NCBI GenBank assembly: GCA_021229015.1 | Contig: CM037783.1 | Coordinates: 22,921,751-22,985,750, forward strand | DNA length: 64,000 nucleotides | Origin: Solen grandis | Taxonomy: Eukaryota > Mollusca > Bivalvia > Adapedonta > Solenidae | Reading direction: 5' to 3' | Program-made: the position numbers and the translations under genes | Notes under the pieces: generated by a model | Seen by the model: only the letters and a program-made list of their open reading frames with translations | Told to the model about the DNA's origin: nothing | Database searches by the model: none | In this document: positions 23,164-36,344 of the stretch, piece by piece | How positions within the stretch are numbered: the first letter of the stretch is position 1 | Layout of the letters: every line of letters begins with the position of its first letter

Positions 23164-26100
23164 TTCTTTTTTTTCTTCCTCTTATATTTGTGTTAATTTC
23201 GAGGTGTTGCCACTGACTCAGAACAATGAAAATTTTATGGCTTATATTTCAAACCATGAGCTTTCAGATGCAATGAATTTTATATTCATACGACGTCATA
23301 TTACGTCAGATGTGACGTCAGGTGAAAAAGTTTGTACGCGGTCTACAGCCATTATTTCTGGACCGACTTTCATCAAAATTTCACAGAATGTGTATGTTAG
23401 GTTCTAGTTGTGCATCCCTGTGTCCGTTTGTCAAAATTCGAAAAGTCCATGGTTCTATAGAACCAAGATTCGAACCAAGGTCGTAAATTTTTAAAGGCTT
23501 ATAAAATCTGTCCTATTTAAGATAGAAAGTTGATATTTAGTCAGTATATAGGTCTCTAGAAGTTTTAAACATATTTATGAAAATAAATTTCATATGACGT
23601 CACGTGACGTCATTATATGATAATGTATTTCTAATATTAACAAGAATATTTCTATATGTTGAAATATTCGAAGGGCAATGAAAATTTAATGACACATGCT
23701 TCAAAGGCTGAATTTTTGATTTCTATAATCTTCATATGCCTATGACGTCATATGACGTCACACTTGAAATATGCAACAAAAGTTTGTACGCGGTCTACAG
23801 CCATTGTTTATGAACCGATTTTCATCAAATTTTCACAGAATGTGTATATTAAGTTCTAGTTGTGCATCTCGGTGTCCGTTTTTCAAAATTCGAAAAGTCC
23901 ATGGTTCTATAGCGAATCCAAGATTCGAACCAAGGTCGTAAATTTTTAAATGCTTATAAAATCGGATTTATTTGAGATAGAAAAGTGATATTGGGTCAGT
24001 GTATAGGCCTCTGGGAGTCTTAAACATTTTGTGAAAATAAACGTCACATGACGTCACTTGACGTCATTATATGATAATGTATTTCTCATATTAATAAGAG
24101 TATTTCTATATGTTGAAATTGTCGAAGTGCAATGAAAATTTAATGACAAATGATTCAGATGCTGAAATTTCGATTTCAATGATTTTCAGAAGCCTATGAC
24201 GTCATATGACGTCACATTTGAAATTGACTACGAAAGTTTGTACACGGTCCAGAGCCATTATTAATGGGCCGATTTTTATCAAATTTTCACAGAATGTGTA
24301 TATTACGTTCTTATTGTGTATACCTGTGTCCGTTTTTCAAAATTCAAAAAGTCCAAGCATCTATGGCGGATCCAAGATTCGAACCAAGGACGTCAATTTT
24401 TAAATGCTTATAAAAACTGTCCTATTTGAGATAGAAAGTTGAAATTTTGTCAGTTAGTAGGTCTCTGGGTGTCTAACAATTATGTGAAAATAAACGTCAT
24501 ATGACGTCACGTGACGTCATTTTTTATCATTATTATTCTTTTCTTCTTCCTAACTAAACGCTTATTATACTATGTTGCAATAGTCCTAGGACCATGAAAT
24601 TTTTATGGGTTATTAGTGATGTGAGGAAATTTTGTTTTCAATGATTGTCAGCAGCCTATGACGTCACATGACGATACAGCTAAAAATAGTGAAAAATGGT
24701 GTTTGCGCTCTACAGCCGTCATTTTTGGTCGGATTTTCTTCAAATTTTCACAGATGGTACATCTTGAAACTAAGGTGTGAATAGTTTGTCAGCTAACCGA
24801 AATTCCGAAAGGCCGATGTTCTGTGGCTTAAATAAGATTCGAACATAGGACCGAAAATTTCATTTTAGGATTAAAGAGCTTCAGGATGAGATAGAAAGTT
24901 GAAACTTACACAGTTTGCAGTTCTGTAGAATTTCTACAAATATTTTGAGTCGTGACGTCATATGACGTCATGTGACGTCATAGGCATACTTCTTAATTTT
25001 CATTTTAGGGCAATGATTTCGACATGATGCCAGTTGTTCAGAATAATGAAAATTTCAGAGTCACGAGAGTAAAGTATTCGCTTTTTAACAAAAGCATCTT
25101 CAGTACCCTATGACGCCATATGACGTCACAGCTAAAAATAGTGAAAAATGGTGTTCGCGCTCTACAGCCGTCATTTATGGTCGGATTTTCTTCAAATTTT
25201 CACAGATGGTACATCTTGAATCAAAGGTGTGTATATCCTGTCAGCTAACCAAAATTCCGAAAGACCGAAGTTCTGTGGCTTAAATAAGATTCGAACATAG
25301 GACCGAAAATTTCATTTTATGATTAAAGAGCTTCAGGATGAGATAGAAAGTTGAAACTTACACAGTTTGCAGTTCTGCAGAATTTCTACATATATTTTGA
25401 GTCGTGACGTCATATGACGTCATGTGACGTCATAGGCATACTTCTTAATTTTCATTTTAGGGCAATAATTTTGACATGATGCCAGTTGTTCAGAATAATG
25501 AAAATTTCAGAGTTATGACAGTAATGTATGCGCTTTTGAAAAAAAACTTCTTCAGCACCCTATGACGTCACATGACGTCACAGCTAAAAATAGTGAAAAA
25601 TGGTGTTCGCGCTCTACAGCCGTCATTTATGGTCGGATTTTCTTCAAATGTTCACAGATGGTACTTGTCTAAACTAAGGTGTGCATATCCTGTCAGCTAA
25701 CCGAAATTCCGAAAGACCAAAGTTCTGTGGCTTAAATAAGATTCGAACATAGATCCGAAAATTTCATTTTAGGATTAAAGAGCTTCAGGATGAGATAGAA
25801 AGTTGAAACTAGCACAGTTTGCAGTTCTGCAGAATTTCTACATATATTTTGAGTCTTGACGTCATATGACGTCATGTGACGTCATAAGCATACTTCTAAA
25901 TTTTCATTTTAAGGCAATGATTTTGACCTGATGCCAGTTGTTCAAATAATGAAAATTTCAGAGTTACGACAGTAAAGTATGCGCTTTTGAACAAAAGAAT
26001 TTTCAGCACCCTGTGACGTCATGTGACGTCAAAGCTAAAAGAAGTCCATACGAAAAAAAAATAATAATAAGTAAAAGGTAGAGAATTTAATATATAGTCT

Positions 26101-26176
26101 TTCTAACGGAATAAATCTTAATATTTTCCAATTTTAGCAGAAAGTCCTATCATTCGTATCAACGAATGAAATCTAG
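23164..26176 (+). mobile_element. Element E8, composite of B then A units
   Basis: A different leader (TTTCTTCCTCTTATATTTG) introduces type B units near 23292, 23744 and 24198. At about 24525 a second (ATT)n plus CTTTTCTTCTTCC leader starts a type A array (near 24658, 25110, 25563, partial 26017) with no 3' terminus between the arrays. The A-rich tail leads to GCAGAAAGTCCT at 26137 and CTAG at 26173-26176. Confidence 0.75.
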
Positions 26177-26178
26177 TT

Positions 26179-26340
26179 AGGACTTTCTGCCTAAAGCAGA
26201 AAGTCCTATTGGGTTTGTTATGTTTATTAGGACTTTCTGCCTAAAGCAGAAAGTCCTATTGGGTTTGTTATGTTTATTATTAGGGCTTTCTGCCTCAAGC
26301 AGAAAGTCCTATTGGGTTTGTTCTGTTTTTTTATTATTCT
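26179..26340 (+). repeat. Stack of three 5' termini
   Basis: Successive 5' termini begin at 26179, 26229 and 26282. The first two are AGGACTTTCTGC type; the third begins AGGGCTTTCTGC and has CTGTTTT in place of ATGTTT. The first lies only two bases (TT) after the preceding CTAG. Bracket-style partners are the 3' ends at 29454, 32116 and 33774. Confidence 0.8.
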
Positions 26341-28675
26341 TATTCTTTTTTTCTTCCTCTTGTATTTGTGTTTATTTTGATGTGTTGCCAATGGCCCAGA
26401 ACAATGAAAATTTTATGGCATATATTTCAAACCATGAGCTTTTGGATGCAATGAATTTTCATATTCATATGACGTCATATAACGTCAGATTTGACGTCAG
26501 GTGAAAAAGTTTGTACGCGGTCTACAGCCATTATTTCTGGACCGATTTTCATCAAAATTTCACAGAATATGTATGTTACGCTCTAGTTGTGCATCCCGGT
26601 GTCCGTTTTTCAAAATTCGAAAAGTCCATGGTTCTATAGCGAATCCAAGATTCGAACCAAGGTCGTAATTTTTTAAATGCTTATAAAATCTGTCCTATTT
26701 AAGAAAGAAAGTTGATATTTATTCAGTATATAGGTCTCTAGAAGTTTTAAACATTTTGTGAAAATAAATGTCATATGACGTCACGTGACGTCATTATATG
26801 ATAATGTATTTCTAATATTAACAAGAATATTTCTATATGTTGAAATTGTCGAAGGGCAATGGAAATTTAAAGACACATGCTTCAAACGCTGAAATTTTGA
26901 TTTCTATGATTTTCATATGCCTATGACGTCATATGACGTCACATTTGAAATATGCTACACAAGTTTGTACGCGGTCTACAGCCATTGTTTGTACACCGAT
27001 TTTCATCAAATTTTCACAGATTGTGTACATTAAGTTCTAGTTGTGCATCCCGGTGTCCGTTTTTCAAAATTCGAAAAGTCCAAGGTTCTATATCGATTCC
27101 AAGATTCGAACCAAGGTCGTAAATTTTCAAATTCTTATAAAATCGGTCCTATTTGAGATAGAAAGATGATATTAGGTCAGTATATAGGTCTCTGGGAGTC
27201 TTAAACATTTTGTGAAAATAAATGTCATATGACGTCACGTGAGGTCATTATATGATAATGAATTCCTAATTCTAACAAGATTATTTCTATATGTTGAAAT
27301 TTTTGAAGGGCAATGAAAATTTTATGCCGCATGCTTCAGATGCTGAAATTTCGATTTCAGTGATTTTCAGAAGCCTATGACGTCATATGACGTCACATTT
27401 GAAATTGACTACGAAAGTTTGCACACGGTCCAGAGCCATTAATAATGGGCTGATTTCATCAAACTTTCACAGAATGTGTATATTCAGTTCTAGTTGTGCG
27501 TCTCGGTGTCCGTTTTTCAAAATCCGAAAAGTCCATGGTTCTATAGCGAATTCAAGATTCGAACCGAGGTCGTAAATTTTTAAATGCTTATAAAATCGGC
27601 CCTATTTGAGATAGAAAAGTGATATTTGGTCATATATAGGTCTCTAAGAGTCTTAAAGATTTTGTGAAAATAAACGTCATATGACGTTACGTGACGTCAT
27701 TATATGATAATGTATTTCTAATATTAACAAGAGTATTTCTATATGTTGAAATTGTCGAAGGGCAAAAAATTTGATGACAAATGATTCAGATGCTGAAATT
27801 TGATTTCAATGGTTTTCCGAAGCCTATGCCGTATATTTAATTGAAAAAGTTTGTACACGGTCCAGAGCCATTATTAATGGGCCGATTTTCATCAAATTTT
27901 CACAGAATGTGTATATTACGTTCTTATTGTGTATACCGGTGTCCGTTTTTCAAAATTCGAAAAGTCCAAGCATATATGGCGGATCCAAGATTCGAACCAA
28001 TGACGTCAATATTTAAATGCTTATAAAAACTGTCCTATTTGAGATAGAAAGTTGAAATTTTGTCAGTTAGTAGGTCTCTGGGTGTCTTAACAATTATGTG
28101 AAAATAAACGTCATATGACGTCACGTGACGTCATTTGTTTATTATTATTATTCTTTTCTTCTTCCTAACCAAACGTTTATTTTAATATGTTGCAATAGTC
28201 CTAGGACGATGAAATTTTTATGGGTTATTAGGCACGTGAGGAAATTTTGATTTCACCCCTACTGCATATATGTAGCCATATCTCAATAAAGATCGATTTT
28301 TGTAAATATATGTATGAATAAGAATTATAGCTGAATAATTGACGTTTCCAAAGATATTTAGTTTATTAAAATTGGTTTACGCAATACAAAGTTATAAGCA
28401 AAAAAACTAAATGAAATGAAGCTAATTTTGCTGATAATATGCTGTTTTCTTGAGGTTTAACAGTCAATATCTCAGAAACGACTGAAGATAAGTTTATACA
28501 TTATGCGTATAAAATGTAGCATGTTTTAAGAGCTTTCTAACGGTACCAAGTTTATTGAAATTGGACTTCATATAAGAAAGTTACATGGAAAATAAGATAT
28601 TTCATAATCATGCATCATAAAAATATGGAAAAGGTCACGCGCAGGGGTCACCAAGCTTAAATACTTGCGCAACGA

Positions 28676-28714
<39 letters not shown>

Positions 28715-29454
28715 CAATTGATGGGCTTTATCTTGATTTTGTTGGGGTTTTTTTTTTTTGTCGAATGTTGACTGTTTCCAAAATAAGCATTGAAGTTAAT
28801 ACATGTACAACGGCACAAGACAAAAATCCGTATTTGCAACACTATGTAGCTAGCGAGCAGTTTGCAAGCCTTGAAAAATTCACACGCAGCCCCACATTTT
28901 AGACCATCTAAAAACTGCATTGTTATGCTAACGATATTCATATTGCATCAGTTTGTAGGCTGGGATGTTACCTTTCAAAATATCACCATAGTTCGAAATT
29001 CCAGGAATTTATGGCAAAACTACGGAAGCCCAAACACGCCAAAATCGCTAAATACGTTTAACTACGTTACAGGTGTCGAAAGGATATAGCACTATACAAA
29101 TATTCAATACTTCTTCCTACTGGGGCTAAAATTAAACAAGGTTACAACTGAGCTGGAGTGATGAAATTCTATGTGTGATGAAAGTTAGAAACTTACATTT
29201 GAACACTGATTCATTTTTCTTTCATGTCATATGACATAGTATAAATTTTGTATGTAAACTACATGTGCAAGATATGGGCGGACTTTTATTAAAATTCACA
29301 GAATGTGTTCTATTTGTGCTATTTTATATAGAAATAGAGGAGATAGAAAGTTGCAATTTGGACAGATTATCTATTATGTCATCTTCTATATATATTCTAT
29401 ATAAAGCAGATGTTGCAGAAAGTCCTATCATTCGTTTAAACGAATGACATCTAG
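26282..29454 (+). mobile_element. Element E9, B units plus cassette M
   Basis: The leader TTTCTTCCTCTTGTATTTG is followed by type B units near 26469, 26922, 27377 and a degraded one near 27830. Then (ATT)n plus CTTTTCTTCTTCC comes at about 28135, and cassette M at 28255. GCAGAAAGTCCT is at 29415, the palindromic hairpin TCATTCGTTTAAACGAATGA follows, and CTAG is at 29451-29454. Confidence 0.75.
28255..29414 (+). repeat. Cassette M, copy 2
   Basis: It is near-identical to copy 1. Differences lie mainly in homopolymer and TTG tracts: the poly-A is at about 28680-28710 and the TTG run is replaced by a T run. The conserved block spans about 28755-29090. Confidence 0.7.
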
Positions 29455-32116
29455 TTATTCTTTTTTTCTTCCTAACTAAACGCTTATTTTTCTATGTTGC
29501 AATACTCCTAGGACGATGAAATTTTTATGACTTATTAGTCACGTGAGGAAATTTTGATTTCTATGATTTTCATATGCCTATGACGTCATATGACGTCACA
29601 TTTGAAATATGCTACAAAAGCTTGTACGCAGTCTACAGCCATTGTTTGTGAACCGATTTTCATCAAATTTTCACAGAATGTGTATATTCAGTTCTAGTTG
29701 TGCATGCCGGTGTCCGTTTTTCAAAATTCGAAAAGTCCATGGTTCTATAGCGAATCCAAGATTCGAACCAAGGTCGTAAATTTTTAAATGCTTATAAATT
29801 CTGTCCTATTTAAGATAGAAAGTTGATATTTTATCAGTATATAGGTCTCTAGAAGTTTTAAACATTTTGTGAAAATAAATGTCATATGACGTCACGTGAC
29901 GTCATTATATGATAATGTATTTCTAATATTAACAAGAATATTTCTATATGTTGAAATTGTCGAAGGGCAATGAAAATTTAATGACACATGCTTCAAACGC
30001 TGTAATTTTAATTTCTATGATTTTCATATCTCTATGACGTCATATGACGTCACACGTGAAATAAGCTACAAAAGTTTGTACGCGGTCCAGAGCCATTATT
30101 TATGAACCGATTTTCATCAAATTTTCACAGAATGTGTATATTAAGTTCTAGTTGTGCATCCCGGTGTCCGTTTCTCAAAATTCGAAATTGCCAAGGTTCT
30201 ATAGCGAAACCAAGATTCGAACCAAGGTCGTAAATTTTCAAATGCTTATAAAATCAGTCCTTTTTGAGATAGAAAGTTGATATTTGGTCAGTATGTAGGT
30301 CTCTCGGAGTCTGAAAAATATTTTGAAAATTTGCATCATATGACGTCACGTGACGTCATTATATGAAAATATATTACTAACATTAACAAGATTATTTCTA
30401 TATGTTGAAATGGTCGAAGAGCAATAAAAATTTAATGACATATGTTTCACACGATATAATTTCTATTTCAATATTTTTTATAAGCATATGACGTCATATG
30501 ACGTCACACTTTACATATTCTACAAAAGTTTGTACGCGGTCTACAGCCATTACATATAAACCGATGTTCATCAAATTTTCACAGAATGTGTATATTAACC
30601 CTTTTTAAATTTTAAAAGACCATGGTTCTATGGAGAATCCAAGATTCGAACCGAGGTCGTTAATTTTCAAATGCTTATAAAATCGGTCCCATATGAGATA
30701 GAATATTGATATTTGAACATTGTGTAGGATTATGGATGACTGAACGATTTTGTGAAAATGAACGTCATGTGACGTCAGATGACGTCAATACATGAAAATC
30801 TATTTCTAATATTTACAAGAAAATTTCTATATGTTAAAATGGTCCATGGGAATGGAAATTATATGACATTTTGCTTCAAATGTTGATATTTTTAATTCTA
30901 CAGTTTTCATATGCCTATGACGTCATATGACGTTACACTTGCCAGATGCTACAAAAGTTTGTACGCGGTCTACAGCCATTGTTTATGAACCGATTTTCAT
31001 AAAAATTTCACAGAAAGTGTATATTAGGTTATAGTTGAGCATCCCGGTGTCCGTTCTTCCAAATTCAAAAATGCAAAGGTTTTATGGCGGATCCAATATT
31101 CGAACCATTGGCGTCAAATTTTAAATACGTATAAAATCGTTTCCAGATGAGTTAGAAATCTAATATTTGGAAAGTAAATAAGTCTCCAAGTGTGCTTTAC
31201 ATTCTCTGAAGATGAACGTCATTTGACGTCATATGACGTCATAAGGTCAAAAATTATTTCTGATATATACGCGTAAATTTAATATGTTGTTAACTTCCCA
31301 GGACCATGAATCTTATGGTATATACTTTAGAAATGCTTTAAAATGCAATGTAATTCATATTAATTTGACGTTATATCACATCAGATTTGACGTCAGGACA
31401 AAAAGGTTTTACGCGGTGTACAGCCATTATTTTTGGACCGATTTTCAGCAAATTTCAAAGAATGTATATGTAACGCTCTAGTTGTGTATCCCGGGTCCTG
31501 TTTTACAAATTCGAAAAGACGAAAAGGCAATGGTTGTATGGCGAATCCAAGTTTCGAAAAAGTAAATTTAAAAAAAAATTTTTAAAGGTCTTTAAGACTT
31601 ATTTATATTCTGTGAAGATTAACGTTATTTGACGTCATAATGTCAAAAAGAATGTTAATATATCTACGCGTTAATTTCTATATGTTGCAAAGTTGCAAGG
31701 AGCATGAAAAAATTACTTGATATATTTAAGATACTTAATATTTCATTTCATTGATTTTCTTATGCCTATGATGTCATGTGACATCAAACTTGACGTTATC
31801 TACACACTCTTGTACGCGGTCTACAGCCATCATTACAGGATGGAATTCGAATTGTAAGCGTTTTAAATAAATTTGATTTGTAACATAGATTATAAAAATA
31901 GTCCAAGTTAAATAAATCGATATAAAAAAATGATTTTCAGTTACTTTTGCAATTTCCTCCAAGTTAAACGGTTTATTTTTCAAAGTTCATTTAAGTTATG
32001 GCCATACAAAAGCAAGTTAAAGGATGCAATTTCATATCCTCTTACTGTTTTTGCTTTTAAGTATTTGACAAATGTAGCAGAAAGTCCTATCATTCGTATC
32101 AACGAATGAAATCTAG
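29455..32116 (+). mobile_element. Element E10, six diverged B-related units
   Basis: The units near 29580, 30038, 30488, 30917, 31368 and 31768 become steadily more diverged and shorter towards the 3' end. The last one loses its second TGACGTCA. A unique segment (about 31830-32070) leads to GCAGAAAGTCCT at 32077, hairpin TTCGT/ACGAA and CTAG at 32113-32116. This is the most diverged array here and possibly the oldest. Confidence 0.7.
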
Positions 32117-33774
32117 TTATTATTATTATTATTATTCTTTTCTTCTTCCTAACTAAACGCTTATTTTTATATGTTGCAATAGTCCTAGGACGATGAAATA
32201 TTTATGGCGTATTAGTCACGTGAGGAAATTTTGATTTCAATGATTTTCAGCACCCTATGACGTCATATGACGTCACAGCTAAAAATAGTGAAAAATGGTG
32301 TTCGCGCTCTACAGCCGTCATTTATGGTCGGATTTTCTTCAAATTTTCACAGATGGTACATCTTGAATCAAAGGTGTGCATATCCTGTCAGCTAACCTAA
32401 ATTCCGAAAGACCGAAGTTCTGTGGCTGAAATAAGATTCGAACATAGGACCGAAAATTTCATTTAAGGATTAAAGAGCTTCAGGATGAGATAGAAAGTTG
32501 AAACTTACACAGTTTGCAGTTCTGCAGAATTTCTACATATATTTTGAGTGGTGACGTCATATGACGTCATGTGACTTCATAGGCATACTTCTAAATTTTC
32601 ATTTTCGGGCAATGATTTCGACATGATGCCAGTTGTTCAGAGTAATGAAAATTTCAGAGATATGACAGTAAAGTATGCGTTTTTGAACAAAAGCATCTTC
32701 AGCACCCTATGACGTCACATGATGTCACAGCTAAAAATAGTGAAAAATGGTGTTCGCGCTCTACAGCCGTCATTTATGGTCGGATTTTCTTCAAATTTTC
32801 ACAGATGGTACATTTGAATCAAAGGTGTGCATATCCTGTCAGCTAACCAAAATTCCGAAAGATCGAAGTTCTGTGGCTGAAATAAGATTCGAACATAGGA
32901 CCGAAAATTTCATTATAGGATAAAAGAGCTTCAGGATGAGATAGAAAGTTGAAACTTACACAGTTTGCAGTTCTGCAGAATTTCAACATATATTTTCAGT
33001 CGTGACGTCATATGACGTCATGTGACGTCATAGGCATACTTCTTAATTTTCATTTTAGGGTAATGATTTCGACATGATGCCAGTTGTTCAGAATAATGAA
33101 AATTTCAGAGTTATGACAGTAAAGTATGCGCTTTTGAATAAAAGCATCTTCAGCACCCTTTGACGTCACATGACGCCACAGCTAAAAATAGTGAAAAATG
33201 GTGTTTGCGCTCTACAGCCGTCATTTATGGTCGGATTTACTTCAAATTTTCACAGATGGTACATCTTGAAACTAAGGTGTGCATATCCTGTCAGCCAACC
33301 GAAATTCCGAAAGACCGAAGTTCTGTGGCTGAAGTAAGATTCGAACATAGGACCGAAAATTTCATTTTAGGATGAAAGAGCTTCAGGATAAGATAGAAAG
33401 TTGATACTTACACAGTTTGCAGTTCTGCAGAATTTCTACATATATTTTGAGTCGTGACGTCATATGACGTCATGTGACGTCATAGGCATACTTCTTAATT
33501 TTCATTTTAAGTGTAATGATTTTGACATGATGCCAGTTGTTCAGAATAATGAAAATTTCAGAGTTACGACAGTAGAGTATGCGCTTTTGAACAAAAGAAT
33601 TTTCAGCACCCTATGACGTCATGTGACATCAAAGCTAAAAGAAGTCCATACGAAAAAAAAATAAAAGAGTAAAGGGTAGAGAATTTAATATATATTCTTT
33701 CTAACGGAATTAATCTTAATATTTTTCAATTTTAGCAGAAAGTCCTATCATTCGTATCAACGAATGAAATCTAG
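32117..33774 (+). mobile_element. Element E11, type A units, twin of E5
   Basis: (ATT)n and leader precede units near 32264, 32710 and 33161 and a partial near 33613, then the A-rich tail. GCAGAAAGTCCT is at 33735 and CTAG at 33771-33774. Over about 1.65 kb it shares almost all variants of E5, so one was copied from the other or both from a recent common source. Confidence 0.8.
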
Positions 33775-36321
33775 TTATTATTCTTTTTTTCTTCCTCTTA
33801 TATTTGTGTTAATTTCGATGTGTTGCCATTGGCCCTGAACAATCAGAATTTTATGGCATGTATATCAAACCATGAGCTTTCGGATGCATTGAATTTCATA
33901 TTCATATGACGTCATATAACGTCAGACTTGACGTCACCTGAAAAAGTTTGTACGCGGTCTACAGCCATTATTTCTGGACCGACTTCCATCGAAATTTCAC
34001 AGAATGTGTATGTTAGGCTGTAGTTGTGCATCCAGGTGTCCGTTTTTCAAAATTCGAAAAGTCCATGGTTCTATGGCGAATCCAAGATTCGAACCAAGGT
34101 CGTAAATTTTCAAATGCTTATAAAATCTGTCATATTTAAGATAGAAAGTTGATATTTAGTCAGTATATAGGTCTCTAGAAGTTTTAAACATTTTGTGCAA
34201 ATAAATGTCATATGACGTCACGTGACGTCATTATATGATAATGTTTTTCTAATATTAAAGAATATTTTTGAAGGGCAAAAAATTTAAAAAAAATTTTACG
34301 TCACATTTGAAAAGCAAAATTGTACGCGGTCTAAGCCTTGTTTTTAACCGATTTTCATCAAATTTTCACAGATTGTGTATATTAAGTTCTAGTTGTGCAT
34401 CCCGGTGTACGTTTTTCAAAATTCGAAAAGTCCATGGTTCTATAGCGAATCCAAGATTCAAACCAAGGTCGTAATTTTTTAAATGCTTATAAAATCTGTC
34501 CTATTTCAGATAGAAAGTTGATATTTAGTCAAATTTTAAAGTCATATGACGTCACGTGACGTCATTATATGATAATGTATTTCTAATATTAACAAGAGTA
34601 TTTCTATATGTTGAAATTGTCGAAGGGCAATGAAAATTTAATGACACATGCTTCAATCGCTGAAAGTTTGATTTTTATGATTTTCATATGCCTATGACGT
34701 CATATGACGTCACACTTGAAATTTGCAACAAAAGTTTGTACGCGGTCCAGAGCCATTGTTTATGAACCGATTTTCATCAAATTTTCACAGAATGTGTATA
34801 TTAAGTTCTAGTTGTGCATCTCGGTGTCCGTTTTTCAAAATTCGAAAAGTCCATGGTTCTATAGCGAATTCAAGATTCGAACCAAGGTCGTAAATTTTTA
34901 AATGCTTATAAAATCGGTCCTATTTGAGATAGAAAAGTGATATTTGGTCAATATATAGGTCTCTAAGAGTCTTAAACATTTTGTGAAAAGAAACGTCATA
35001 TGACGTCACGTGACGTCATTATATGATAATGTATTTATAATATTAACAAGAGTATTTCTATATGTTGAAATTGCCAAAGGGCAATGAAAATTTAATGACG
35101 TGAGGAAATTTTGATTTCACCCCTACTGCATATATGTAGCCATATCTTAATAAATATCGATTTTTGTAAATATATGTATGAATAAGAATTATAGCTGAAT
35201 AATTGACGTTTCCAAAGATATTTAGTTTATTAAAATTGGTTTACGCAATACAAAGTTATAAGCATAAAAACTAAATGAAATGAAGCTAATTTTGCTGATA
35301 ATATGCTGTTTTCTTGAGGTTTAACAGTCAATATCTCAGAAACGACTGAAGATAAGTTTATACATTATGCGTGTAAAATGTAGCATGTTTTAAGAGCTTT
35401 CTAACGGTACCAAGTTTATTGAAATTGGACTTCATATAAGAAAGTTACATGGAAAATAAGATATTTCATAATCATGCATCATAAAAATATGGAAAAGGTC
35501 ACGCGCAGGGGTCACCAAGCTTAAATACTTGCGCAACGACTTAAAAAAAAAAAAAAAAAAAAAAAAATATATATATCAAATTGCAATTGATGGGCTATAT
35601 CTTGATTTTTTTATTTTTTTTTTTTTTTGTAGTATGTTGACTGTTTCCAAAATAAGCATTGAAGTTAATACATGTACAGCGGCACAAGACAAAAATCCGT
35701 ATTTGCAACACTATGTAGCTAGCGAGCAGTTTGCAAGCCTTGAAAAACTCACACGCAGCCCCACATTTTAGACCATCTAAAAACTGCATTGTTATGCTAA
35801 CGATATTCATATTGCATCAGTTTGTAGGCTGGGATGTTACCTTTCAAAATATCACCATAGTTCGAAATTCCAGGAATTTATGGCAAAACTACGGAAGCCC
35901 AAACACGCCAAAATCGCTAAATACGTTTAACTACGTTACAGGTGTCGAAAGGATATAGCACTATACAAATATTCAATACTTCTTCCTACTGAGGCTAAAA
36001 TTAAACAAGGTTACAACTGAGCTGGAGTGATGAAATTCTATGTGTGATGAAAGTTAGAAACTTACATTTGAACACTGTTTCATTTTTCTTTCATGTCATA
36101 TGACATAGTATAAATTTTGTATGTAAACTACATGTGCAAGATATAGGCGGACTTTTAATAAAATTCACAGAATGTGTTCTATTTGTGCTATTTTATATAG
36201 AAATAGAGGAGATAGAAAGTTGCAATTTGGACAGATTATCTATTATGTCATCTTCTATATATACTATATAAAGCAGATGTTGCAGAAAGTCCTATCATTC
36301 GTTTAAACGAATGACATCTAG
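33775..36321 (+). mobile_element. Element E12, B units fused directly to cassette M
   Basis: Type B units lie near 33907 and 34697, with a heavily decayed one around 34260-34550. At about 35095 the third array position fuses, without the usual (ATT)n leader, to GTGAGGAAATTTTGATTTC and cassette M at 35119. GCAGAAAGTCCT is at 36282 and CTAG at 36318-36321. Confidence 0.7.
35119..36281 (+). repeat. Cassette M, copy 3
   Basis: The poly-A run (about 35542-35566) is followed by an ATATAT tract, and a T-rich tract replaces the TTG repeat. The conserved block is at about 35630-35960. It is otherwise near-identical to the other copies. Confidence 0.7.
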
Positions 36322-36344
36322 TTTTTCTTATTATTATTATTATT

